Assembly: GCA_030372985.1 (NCBI GenBank)
Contig: JAUCQB010000119.1
Coordinates: 1-64,000, forward strand
From: Phycisphaerae bacterium
GTDB lineage: Bacteria > Planctomycetota > Phycisphaerae > UBA1845 > PWPN01
DNA: 64,000 bases
Direction: 5' to 3'
The first letter of the stretch is position 1. Each line of letters starts with the position of its first letter. This document shows, one piece after another, positions 36,201 to 42,990 of the stretch. Below the pieces are notes generated by a model, which was given only the letters and a program-made list of their open reading frames with translations, was not told the DNA's origin and ran no database searches. The position numbers were made by a program, and so were the translations under genes.

Positions 36201-36942
36201 CTTGAGACACGTCCAGTTGACCCTTCGTCGTGAGTTGCTGGACAGTTGCATCGACGGCCAGGGGTGAGGTATCGGCGAGCGTCGCGTGTACCGTTCCCTT
36301 CAGGTCTCGCATGGCATCCACGTCGCACTGTGCGTCCAGCTGGGGCACGTCGTACGTCCGCCCATCGGCCTGGACCAGGCGGACTGAGCCCTTGTTGAGG
36401 ATCACGCGCCCGGATAGCGACGGAAGAACAACCGCCCCGGTGCTCACAGCGGGCCTGCGAAGGCTGAAAGCCTGCACCAGGGAGATCTGATGATGCTCAT
36501 CGATGTACAGCACGGCTCGTGGTGAATTGATGCTGATTTCTCCGAGCCGCTGCCAGGATCGCAATGCGGTCCACACGCCGCCGGGCCAGGCGATGTGCCC
36601 GATGGTGAGAACCTCCTTGCCGGCTGGATCTGCCACGGTCAGCCCGGTGAGTTTCGTCGGTCCGCGCCACGACAAAGAGAGCTTTTCGACGCCGACGCGG
36701 CCTTGGATCTGACCGTTGACCTGGGAGAGGATCAGCCTGGAGCCGGTTGCGGTTGACACCAGATAGGGAGCCAGGGCAATCAGCACGATCAGAAGAACCA
36801 GGAGGCACAGCGGCACCCGGATCCACCATCGCCGGCGTCGGCGCTTGGATTGAGGCGGCGCCTGTTCCGGGCCTTGATAGCCGGCATCGGATGCCGAGGA
36901 AGCTTCAAGCGCATCCCGGTCGGGTTGGGCATTGGTGGCCAT
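33292..36942 (-). CDS. Very large AsmA/TamB-like envelope protein
   Basis: About 1217 residues from MATNAQPDRDALEAS (36942, AAGGAG upstream). A basic cluster SKRRRRRWWIR precedes one TM helix (VPLCLLVLLIVLIALAPYLV), so the long remainder is extracytoplasmic. That part is beta-rich with repeated AsmA-like patterns (VEKLSLSWRGPTKLTGLTV, and near the end LDLKNFKVQFGGPMALL), consistent with an AsmA-superfamily repeating beta-groove that carries lipid between membranes. The C-terminus is Pro/Gln/Lys-rich and ends PAPKKR. It is monocistronic. Exact lipid or protein cargo is unknown. Confidence 0.8.
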   Translation of the reverse strand: MATNAQPDRDALEASSASDAGYQGPEQAPPQSKRRRRRWWIRVPLCLLVLLIVLIALAPYLVSTATGSRLILSQVNGQIQGRVGVEKLSLSWRGPTKLTGLTVADPAGKEVLTIGHIAWPGGVWTALRSWQRLGEISINSPRAVLYIDEHHQISLVQAFSLRRPAVSTGAVVLPSLSGRVILNKGSVRLVQADGRTYDVPQLDAQCDVDAMRDLKGTVHATLADTSPLAVDATVQQLTTKGQLDVSQASGQIRVATGGDVDIAGLTQFVMDQVSAAGKANLDAKLTFKPGETLVDLKSRATGIQMAGAEVTQVNPTDLAIEGRARMVSSTISADVSLTGQAGRAQVRMAYTPSDRPVQVSTQQLLSAVLTGNEIATPDLTVDASANVNLATLAQAVPGLLHIRPGAQITGGQLEIENLSIRGGAQPTLKGSLRLTELTAVDNGRTTRWEPIVAEWDVLLEANRGLKIHRTEVESAFARVVASGTASELHADLTADLAKLNQQLGQVVDIGLQTPAGKITGTLGVKRAGDDRIDMTCDLVASDLRYQTQKGSLEAAKAALKQTGYLELASGRVTKIVASSFTVDVDGQIVASGSGWFDLQHGTYAADADVKNADLAYLGSKTAGFGVKGLDRYAGTAVVQAKIDRASAEGPMVSSGQATLRNVTLDGEPLAKQDTVLGWSDVRWSPELGTLGVDTAELSSDVAHATARQVLLKTREGLTLDGKFEATADLAQCLATVGRIGQWKTPPQVAGRMTLTGTCASAAGNMIATGNGRIDSFEIGTGRQVVHEDRVEFVYDAAINTREENVAIKQFELASKLLSAKMTGTIDHYATVRVLDLSGSYEGSWDSITALIHELAPATRDTLSFAGTTAGAFTVKGPAHQPEIRPVYRGVATGLDISWTSVKAYGVALGSAKLSPTLRDGELTIPVTAIPASLGQVHLGGVIDLRTPDPTFRLPGKVLVVEGAQITPEVGRHVLSRINPIFAFMTRAEGTLSLATEDIVLPLSDQIRQSGSGKGRLDLKNFKVQFGGPMALLIELGAMDKQETLAVTMDGVDFTLRDGRIWYDNLTMVFPENFDLKFSGSVGLDETVDLTVSVPVRAALLDKFGVRGPVTEYARLLEGARVAVPMTGNRLLPKVDLSRVDMKPLVERAMRAAVTKEAPGILDTLRKPKQEPTDGTPTKQPPSTQPPAKPLEDATKRLLDDLLKDRKKSDRPAPKKR

Positions 36943-37076
36943 CAGTCCGAGTTCTCCTTGGCTAAGATGTTGTGACTTACCCTCAGGCAATGATAACACA
37001 TTCGGCGTTGCCTCGACAGCAGTCACGTTCGGCCGGCGTCAGTCGAAGCGCGGCCTGCTGCAAAGCCGAGAAACAG

Positions 37077-37250
37077 ATCAGAGCTCAAGCGGCAGGATCG
37101 CCGCGTGGTCGGAGTCGATCTCGACGCTTCAGGTTGAATCGCGACCAGAAGGGTAATGAGGTTCTTGAACCAGCCGTGGGTCGGTGTCGACCGCGTCGTG
37201 GTGGACGGAGCGGAAGCGCCAGATGATATGGCGGCGGGCGGTTCCACACG
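37077..37250 (-). pseudogene. Decayed fragment of a GH5 mannanase-like gene
   Basis: On the minus strand one frame reads IWRFRSVHHDAVDTDP and the next GWFKNLITLLVAIQ. Joined, they match the GH5 protein of this window, which has VWRFGSRHHDGFYTDP followed by GWFKDYITLLVNRV. At least one frameshift lies between the halves, and sequence on either side no longer aligns clearly. It is a short relic of a second mannanase-type gene, next to tRNA-Leu. The remaining bases of the gap 36943-37356 hold nothing else I recognise. Confidence 0.6.
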
Positions 37251-37356
37251 GCGCGTGTTGCCCGCCGCGTTACACGAATGAAGGGCCTCTGGGCGTCGAA
37301 ACAGGCAAACGCGTTCAATTCTGTAAGGGCTTGTCGTTCATAAGGTTATGTGCTAC

Positions 37357-37440
37357 TGCCGAAGGAGGGAGTCGAACCCTCATGCCCTTGCGGGCACCGG
37401 ATTTTGAATCCGGCGCGTCTGCCAATTCCGCCACTTCGGC
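37357..37440 (-). tRNA. tRNA-Leu (anticodon CAA)
   Basis: The minus strand gives a class II tRNA of 84 nt. The acceptor is GCCGAAG/CTTCGGC with discriminator A. The D arm is GCGGAATTGGCAGACGC, and the anticodon stem CCGGA/TCCGG carries loop TTCAAAA (anticodon CAA). The long variable arm is TGCCCGCAAGGGCA, and the T arm has GTTCGAC. CCA is not encoded. Confidence 0.97.
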
Positions 37441-37795
37441 GAGCGGGTCGTTTGTCGGGCGTGCCTGTCCTGGCATCGCCGTGCTTCCAGACAAGCCCGA
37501 TCGAGCTTCAGACAAATTAACATCCGGAAGACCGCGAGGCAAGCAGCAGTGAATAGATTGCCAGCCCGAGGGTGCATTCGTGAAAGAGAGGCCGGTGCGC
37601 GAGCATCTTGCGCCCGACGCATCCAGGCTGAAGGCTTGAAATGACAGCAGCCGACGGCAACGCCCGCGGGAGAGCGGTCGGTTCGACAGGGATTCGCCAC
37701 CTGCCTATACTTGCCAACATCCGCACCGCAAGGGGCGGTACAGCGATGCGCTCGTTCTTGGCGAGGACCTCCGGGCGTGAAAGGAGAACGTGGCC
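37441..37795. other. Intergenic region before ThuA-domain gene
   Basis: 355 bp between tRNA-Leu (leftward) and the rightward ThuA-domain gene. A TATACT at 37706-37711 may be a -10 box. No gene or repeat is recognisable. Confidence 0.3.
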
Positions 37796-38851
37796 ATGAG
37801 TCGAGGCTCGATCTGGACGGTTGTCGCGATCACCGTGGCGGTCACATCAATCAGCTCGGCCATGGCGGCAGACGCCACGGCCGTTCGACAAGGTGGCCTA
37901 TGGGTCACCTGCGAAGGTTTTGATGGTCCGGGCAAGGGCAAGCACGTCGTTCTCATTTCCGGCGATGAGGAGTATCGCTCGGAGGAGGCGCTCACGCAGC
38001 TCGGCAAGATCCTTGCCAGGCATCACGGCTTCAAATGCACGGTGCTCTTCGCGGTGGATCCGAAAAGCGGGGCGATCGATCCTACGGTTCCGGACAACAT
38101 TCCAGGCCTTGAGGCGCTCGAAAAGGCCGACCTGATGATCATCGCCACGCGTTTTCGCGACTTGCCTGACGAGCAGATGAAGTACATCGATGAGTACGTC
38201 GCATCGGGCAAGCCGATTATCGGAATGCGGACGGCAACGCATGCTTTCAAGATCGCCAAGGGCAAGACCTACGAGCGGTACAGCTTCGACAGCAAGGTGG
38301 AGGGCTGGACGGACGGATTCGGTCGCCGCATTCTCGGCGAAACGTGGATCAGTCACCACGGTCATCACGGCAAGCAGAGTTCTCGTGGTGTCGTCGCGCC
38401 AGGGATGAAGGATCACCCGATCGTCCGCGGCTGCGAGGACATCTGGGGGCCCACCGACGTTTACACCGTGCGTCTGCCGCTGCCCGGCGACAGCAAACCC
38501 CTGATCCTGGGCCAGGTTCTGGAGGGCATGAAGCCGACCGACAAGCCGGTTTCAGACAGAAAGAACGATCCGATGATGCCCGTCGCCTGGACCAGGACCT
38601 ACCAAGGTGCCAAGGATAAGGCCGGCCGTGTGTTCACGACCACGATGGGAGCCGCAACCGATCTGGAGAGCGAGGGCCTGCGCCGCCTGCTGGTCAACGC
38701 CGCCTACTGGTGCCTGGGCATGGAAGACAAGATCCCGCCCAGAGCCAATGTCGAGATCGTCGGCGAATACAGGCCGTCGCCGTTCGGCTTCGCAGGTCAC
38801 AAGAAGGGCCTCAAGCCGGCCGACTACGCGATGAAGCCGGCCGGCAGATAA
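37796..38851 (+). CDS. Secreted ThuA-domain protein
   Basis: 351 residues. The signal peptide (MSRGSIWTVVAITVAVTSISSAMA) ends at an A-x-A site. The ThuA-like, glutamine-amidotransferase-fold domain starts KHVVLISGDEEYRSEEAL and includes DLMIIATRFRDLPDEQM and GKPIIGMRTATHAF. It probably acts in sugar metabolism in the periplasm (3-keto-glycoside or trehalose-related pathways are known for ThuA relatives), but the substrate is not deducible. I start at ATG 37796, 9 nt after AAGGAG, rather than at GTG 37790. It is convergent with the GH32 gene. Confidence 0.9.
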   Translation: MSRGSIWTVVAITVAVTSISSAMAADATAVRQGGLWVTCEGFDGPGKGKHVVLISGDEEYRSEEALTQLGKILARHHGFKCTVLFAVDPKSGAIDPTVPDNIPGLEALEKADLMIIATRFRDLPDEQMKYIDEYVASGKPIIGMRTATHAFKIAKGKTYERYSFDSKVEGWTDGFGRRILGETWISHHGHHGKQSSRGVVAPGMKDHPIVRGCEDIWGPTDVYTVRLPLPGDSKPLILGQVLEGMKPTDKPVSDRKNDPMMPVAWTRTYQGAKDKAGRVFTTTMGAATDLESEGLRRLLVNAAYWCLGMEDKIPPRANVEIVGEYRPSPFGFAGHKKGLKPADYAMKPAGR

Positions 38852-39053
38852 TGTGTCCGTCTGATCGTCAGGACTGCGTCCGTCCCAGGCGGCAAAAACA
38901 AAAAGGAGACTGGCTCGCGCCCGAAGGCATTCACTTCCTGGCGTCCTACGCGTCGTGTCGTCGCAATTCAGCGACCCCGGCACTGCCTGCGCGCGACCAT
39001 CCCGGGAACGTGTCCTCATTTGAGTCAGCGATGAGCGACTCCTGCAGTTCACT

Positions 39054-40487
39054 TCATCGCCATGCCGAGCGGAGCTCGTGTGCCGTGAGCGAGACGATGC
39101 GGGCCGTTCCTCCGGCGGCGAAGCACTCCAGCCGCGTCGGCCCCTGAGGCACCAAGCACGAGGTCAGCGAAACACGCCCGTCATTGCCGAACACTTCGAT
39201 GGATGTGCGATCCACCAGGATCTGGAGCCTCACCTTCCCGTCCACCGGCTCCAGCGGCGCCGAAGCTGCCAAGCAGTTCAAGCGCTTGTCCTTCGCCGAG
39301 TACGTGATTGCCTCGCCATGGGCCTTGATGCCCACTTCCGTCGCCTCACGCAGCTCGAACTCCGCGCGGATATCGAACAACTCCCGGGCGACACCGGCCA
39401 GCGGGTTGTCGCCTGGCTTGAGGATCACATCTCTCCATCTGTGCGTCCGGGCATGAAGTGCCTCGATTTCCTTCACCGGCGTGCGGAAGACTCGCATACC
39501 CCCCGGGAGTCTCCGCAGTCTCAGTTCGCACGGGAAGCTCATCTGCTGATTGAACGGCATCTCCGGATACTTGCCGCCGTTCATCCAGGCGATCTGGATT
39601 CGCCGGCCGTCCGATTCCGGGATGTCGCTGTATGTCTGAACAGCATAGTAGTTCTTGCCGAAATCGACCTGTTGCAGATCGCCCTCCGGTGTGAACTTCT
39701 GCCCGTCGAAATCACCGACGAAGTACTTGCCGTTTGCAGCCGTGAACACCCATTTGAGCTTGCCGGGCTGCCCCTCGACGGCCAGAGGGAAGAAGTCCGG
39801 GCATTCACCGCAGCCCGGAAGTTTGAGATCATGCAGGTGTGTCCATTCCTTCAAGTTGGGTGACGAGAACAGTGCGAACGTCTCGCCGTCAAGAAACAGG
39901 GCCATGATCCATCGCTTCGTCAGCCCGTGCCAGATCACCTTCGGGTCGCGGTTGTCCTTGACAATGTGCTTGAGCACGGGGTTCCCGTCATACTTGGTGA
40001 ACGAGCGGCCACGGTCGTTGCTGTAAGCAATACACTGGGTGAACGGCCGGCCCTGCGATTCCGGCGACGTACCGCCCGCGGCCGTGTAGATAGCCACGAT
40101 GACGTTCTCGTCACCGCTCTGGAAGCCCGCCGTGTTGTTCCAGTCCACGACTGCCGAACCTGAGAAGATCGTGCCCAACCCGTCCGGCTCGATCGCGTTC
40201 GGCAACTGCTGCCAGTGCACCAGGTCCGGGCTGAGCGCGTGGCCCCATGTCATGTTGCCCCAGTTGATTCCCTTGGGGTTGTGCTGGAAGAACAGGTGAT
40301 ACTCGCCCTTGTAGTAGACCAGGCCGTTGGGGTCATTGATCCAGTTCTTCTCCGCTGTGAAATGAAACTGCGGCCGGTACGTCTCGTGATAGACTGGGCT
40401 TGCGATGGTCACCTCGGCGGGTTTGCTCGCCCCGCCCGCAGCGGCGGCGGCGGACATCGCCATCAGACTGAACGCCAGTGCTGTCAT
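39054..40487 (-). CDS. Secreted GH32 fructan hydrolase (levanase/inulinase/invertase type)
   Basis: A 477-residue protein with an N-terminal signal peptide (MTALAFSLMAMSAAAAAG). The GH32 nucleophile motif is WINDPNG, the transition-state stabiliser is in DNRDPKVIWH, and the acid/base lies in GECPDFFPLAV (EC motif). A C-terminal beta-sandwich (LQILVDRTSIEVFGNDG) is typical of the family. It would release fructose from fructans or sucrose outside the cytoplasm. It is leftward; the next gene upstream is the beta-propeller at 40746, separated by a 258-bp hairpin-rich gap, so an operon is doubtful. Confidence 0.94.
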   Translation of the reverse strand: MTALAFSLMAMSAAAAAGGASKPAEVTIASPVYHETYRPQFHFTAEKNWINDPNGLVYYKGEYHLFFQHNPKGINWGNMTWGHALSPDLVHWQQLPNAIEPDGLGTIFSGSAVVDWNNTAGFQSGDENVIVAIYTAAGGTSPESQGRPFTQCIAYSNDRGRSFTKYDGNPVLKHIVKDNRDPKVIWHGLTKRWIMALFLDGETFALFSSPNLKEWTHLHDLKLPGCGECPDFFPLAVEGQPGKLKWVFTAANGKYFVGDFDGQKFTPEGDLQQVDFGKNYYAVQTYSDIPESDGRRIQIAWMNGGKYPEMPFNQQMSFPCELRLRRLPGGMRVFRTPVKEIEALHARTHRWRDVILKPGDNPLAGVARELFDIRAEFELREATEVGIKAHGEAITYSAKDKRLNCLAASAPLEPVDGKVRLQILVDRTSIEVFGNDGRVSLTSCLVPQGPTRLECFAAGGTARIVSLTAHELRSAWR

Positions 40488-40603
40488 CGTATCCCTTTCG
40501 TCATGGTCTGGAATTTCGGCTCCATCATTGTTTGATCCGATATTCTTCGGGCCATCCTCTTTGCCGTGGCCGCGCCACGTGCGTTAGCGTTGTATCGCTC
40601 GGG

Positions 40604-40675
40604 CCGGAATTCCGGGCCGCGTCTTTTGGCGGAATCCTTTCCGCACTCCGGCCCCAGGCGGGAATCTGGGGCCGG
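40604..40675. repeat. Cluster of three perfect hairpins
   Basis: CCGGAATTCCGG (40604-40615) is a 12-bp palindrome. GCGGAA-TCCT-TTCCGC (40629-40644) and CCGGCCCCAG-N8-CTGGGGCCGG (40648-40675) are perfect stems of 6 and 10 bp. A further CCGAAG/CTTCGG pairing follows to about 40720. The cluster sits just after the stop of the beta-propeller gene on its downstream side and may serve as terminator, or it may be dispersed REP-like DNA. Confidence 0.6.
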
Positions 40676-40745
40676 CGAGAACCACAACCATGCCCGCCGA
40701 AGTGGCGACGGGGGCTTCGGCACCACTTGGGGGGGCGGTCGCAGC

Positions 40746-42647
40746 TCACGGCGGCGAGCACCTGAGCAGCCTGGGCCCTCGGGCGAAGTAGACACGGCCC
40801 TGACTATCGACGGCGGCGAACTTGCCGCCCTCATCGGTCAGGTTCTCGACCGTGGCGTCGGTGCTGATTCGGGCAACATGCTTGGGGTTGACGCCGTAAA
40901 CCAGACCGTCAGGGCCGGTGGCCATGTGAGTGAAATCGGCGGCCGGGTTGGGCTTCTCGTCGATGATCTTGCCCTGTTGTCGATCGTAAACTGCAATCTT
41001 GCCGTTACCTGAGACGGCGACCTTGTTGCCCTTGAGCACGGCCAGCGCGGTTACCTTCCGCTCCTCGCGAAAAACCTTCTTGTCAGTCTTGGGGTCATAG
41101 ACGAAGAACTCACCGCCACCGGCGCCGTAGACGTACAGATCATCAGCCACGAGAGTATCAACCGCGCCGCCTTTGACAAAATCGGTGCGGACATCCATCT
41201 TTCCGGTCTTCGGGTCGCAGATGGTGAACGCACCCGTTTCGGCGCTGCGGTAGGCAGGGATGCTTCCGACATAGACATGGCCGTCCGGGCCGAGGCAGTT
41301 CGCCCGCGTGCGGTACTGGCCCTTGCCGACCGGGCCGATCTCGCGCGGGTTGGAGTCGGCTTTGAGACCGGGCTGCCAGGGCTGCTTCGGGTCGTAGATC
41401 GCCACCACCGCGTCGGTGTACGCCCCGATGTAGATCCGACCGTCGGAGCCGAGGCTCATGCTGTCCACCTGGCCGGCCCACCGCAGGGCCTTGCCCAGGT
41501 CAGTCAGCGTCCCGGTGTCCGCATCGCAGCGAAACAGGTGCATGTTGATGTAGGTGCTGCCGTAGATGTTGCCGTCGGCGCCGCGGGTCAGCGAGAAGAC
41601 GTCCATGCCGTCGCCACCTTCGGTAATCACCTTCCGGGCGACGATCTTCTTCTCCTGAAGGTCGTACGCCAGATACGACTGATCGTCCACGGTGTGCAGC
41701 CAGCGGTCGGCTTCGACGATCTTCACCTGCCCGAGGTTCTCGACCAGCAGGGTCAGCTTGCCGTCGCGCAAGTCGCAGCGGCACGCGTCCATGTTGGGTA
41801 GCGTCCACAGGTAGGCGATATGGTCATGACCCCCGCTGGAGATCATCCAGGCTTTCTGATTGGCTGGTTTGGGGATGGTGCGGACGAGTCTCATCGTGGC
41901 CGAGTCATAGATGAGCAGGACGCCGTCGAAATTGACGTTGGTCGCGACGTAATCTCCGACGGCCGTGGTGTCGTAGGCCGATGAGCTGTTGGCGTATTCC
42001 TTGGGCAGCACCTCCTGCTTCGTCCTGGTTGCCGGGTCGTATACCACGAGATGAGCCTTCATCCCGACGCCACACCAGACCTTGCCCTGCTTGTCAACGC
42101 ACAACGACCTCAGATACTGCTCGCCGGGGACCATCTCGCCGAGATCGCGGGCCCGATTCATCTTCGGGTCGTAGGCCACCAACTTGGTCTTTGGGTAACC
42201 GGCCGCACAGTAGACGGTTCCATCGTTGCCGATGGCGCAATCCCAGATGTACTGGACACCGAACTGTTTGACGGTGGTCGCAGTCAGTTCGTCAGTCTTA
42301 GGATCATAACGATAGAGGTCGCCCGGGTTGACGCCGCCGACATAGACCGAACCGTCCGTACCGACCGCGATGCCGTATCCGCCGTTCGATCCGAGTCTCT
42401 TCCGCACGGTGGTGTTTGTACGGAAGTCGTATCCGACGAGTTCCGCGCCGGTGCTGCGGTAGTACGAAGTATAGAACATCCTCCCCTCGCCCCCCGGCCC
42501 GGCTGAGAGGACGCCGCCCGTATTCTCGTAATTGACCGCGTTGACCGGGATGCCGAGGGTTTCAACCTTCCACGTCTCGGCCGGAGCGGCCTGGGTCATC
42601 GTCAGTGCAAAGAGGAACGATGCGGCTTTGCGCGAACGCGACTGCAT
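40746..42647 (-). CDS. Secreted beta-propeller protein
   Basis: A 633-residue protein with a signal peptide cut after about APA (MQSRSRKAASFLFALTMTQAAPA). Many repeats of the form G.DG.VY.G....G.L..YDPKT (DGSVYVGGVNPGDLYRYDPK, DGTVYCAAGYPKTKLVAYD, DGRIYIGAYTDAVVAIYDPK) build one or two beta-propellers, as in NHL/SMP-30/PQQ-like proteins. AAGGAG precedes the ATG. No catalytic residues are recognisable. It may bind sugars or act as a lyase-like propeller in the periplasm. A terminator-like hairpin for the upstream EF-G gene separates it from that gene. Confidence 0.87.
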   Translation of the reverse strand: MQSRSRKAASFLFALTMTQAAPAETWKVETLGIPVNAVNYENTGGVLSAGPGGEGRMFYTSYYRSTGAELVGYDFRTNTTVRKRLGSNGGYGIAVGTDGSVYVGGVNPGDLYRYDPKTDELTATTVKQFGVQYIWDCAIGNDGTVYCAAGYPKTKLVAYDPKMNRARDLGEMVPGEQYLRSLCVDKQGKVWCGVGMKAHLVVYDPATRTKQEVLPKEYANSSSAYDTTAVGDYVATNVNFDGVLLIYDSATMRLVRTIPKPANQKAWMISSGGHDHIAYLWTLPNMDACRCDLRDGKLTLLVENLGQVKIVEADRWLHTVDDQSYLAYDLQEKKIVARKVITEGGDGMDVFSLTRGADGNIYGSTYINMHLFRCDADTGTLTDLGKALRWAGQVDSMSLGSDGRIYIGAYTDAVVAIYDPKQPWQPGLKADSNPREIGPVGKGQYRTRANCLGPDGHVYVGSIPAYRSAETGAFTICDPKTGKMDVRTDFVKGGAVDTLVADDLYVYGAGGGEFFVYDPKTDKKVFREERKVTALAVLKGNKVAVSGNGKIAVYDRQQGKIIDEKPNPAADFTHMATGPDGLVYGVNPKHVARISTDATVENLTDEGGKFAAVDSQGRVYFARGPRLLRCSPP

Positions 42648-42744
42648 GGGAGAGCTCCTTCTGAACGAGGTCGGGTAGTTTATAACCGCAAGTGCGATGC
42701 GGGGCCATTGTGGTGGGATTGCCTGCCGAGGACTCGAATCGCGA

Positions 42745-42769
42745 GCCCAGGTTCAAGAAGAACCTGGGC
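42745..42769. repeat. Perfect 10-bp hairpin
   Basis: GCCCAGGTTC-AAGAA-GAACCTGGGC, followed by CACCCG. It is part of a 190-bp block of hairpins between the beta-propeller and EF-G genes. Confidence 0.6.
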
Positions 42770-42803
42770 CACCCGACCCAGTGGATCATTCTCCGCACAA
42801 AGA

Positions 42804-42831
42804 GACGCCCGCGGGGTTGACCGCGGGCGTC
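42804..42831 (-). terminator. Terminator-like hairpin after the EF-G gene
   Basis: GACGCCCGCGG and CCGCGGGCGTC form a perfect 11-bp stem with a 6-nt loop. Read on the minus strand, the stem is followed by TCTTTGTG, a moderately T-rich tail. It lies about 160 bp beyond the EF-G stop, beyond the element at 42875-42922. Confidence 0.6.
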
Positions 42832-42874
42832 GGTGATGCTTCACGCTGGTAACACGGAAGCAATCGTTCTTTGG

Positions 42875-42922
42875 GTAGGTCGGGCTTTGCCCGACATTTT
42901 CGGCGTGCAGAGCACGCCCTAC
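42875..42922. repeat. Two-hairpin REP-like element with closing stem
   Basis: GTAGG and CCTAC enclose two perfect hairpins, GTCGGGC-TTT-GCCCGAC and GGCGTGC-AGA-GCACGCC. The three stems make a T-shaped fold. The sequence type (GTAGGGCGTGCTCTGCACGC and GTCGGGCAAAGCCCGAC on the other strand) is one I recall as frequent in planctomycete genomes. Confidence 0.6.
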
Positions 42923-42990
42923 GAACTTCTACGCAGTTCTCGACCCCTCTCAATCCCCCCTTGGCAGGGGGGAAGCATGCGGCCATCCCA

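Noticed and set aside
35026-36267. 413-residue plus-strand ORF
   Set aside because: Antisense to the AsmA-like gene, which has a signal anchor and beta-rich repeats.
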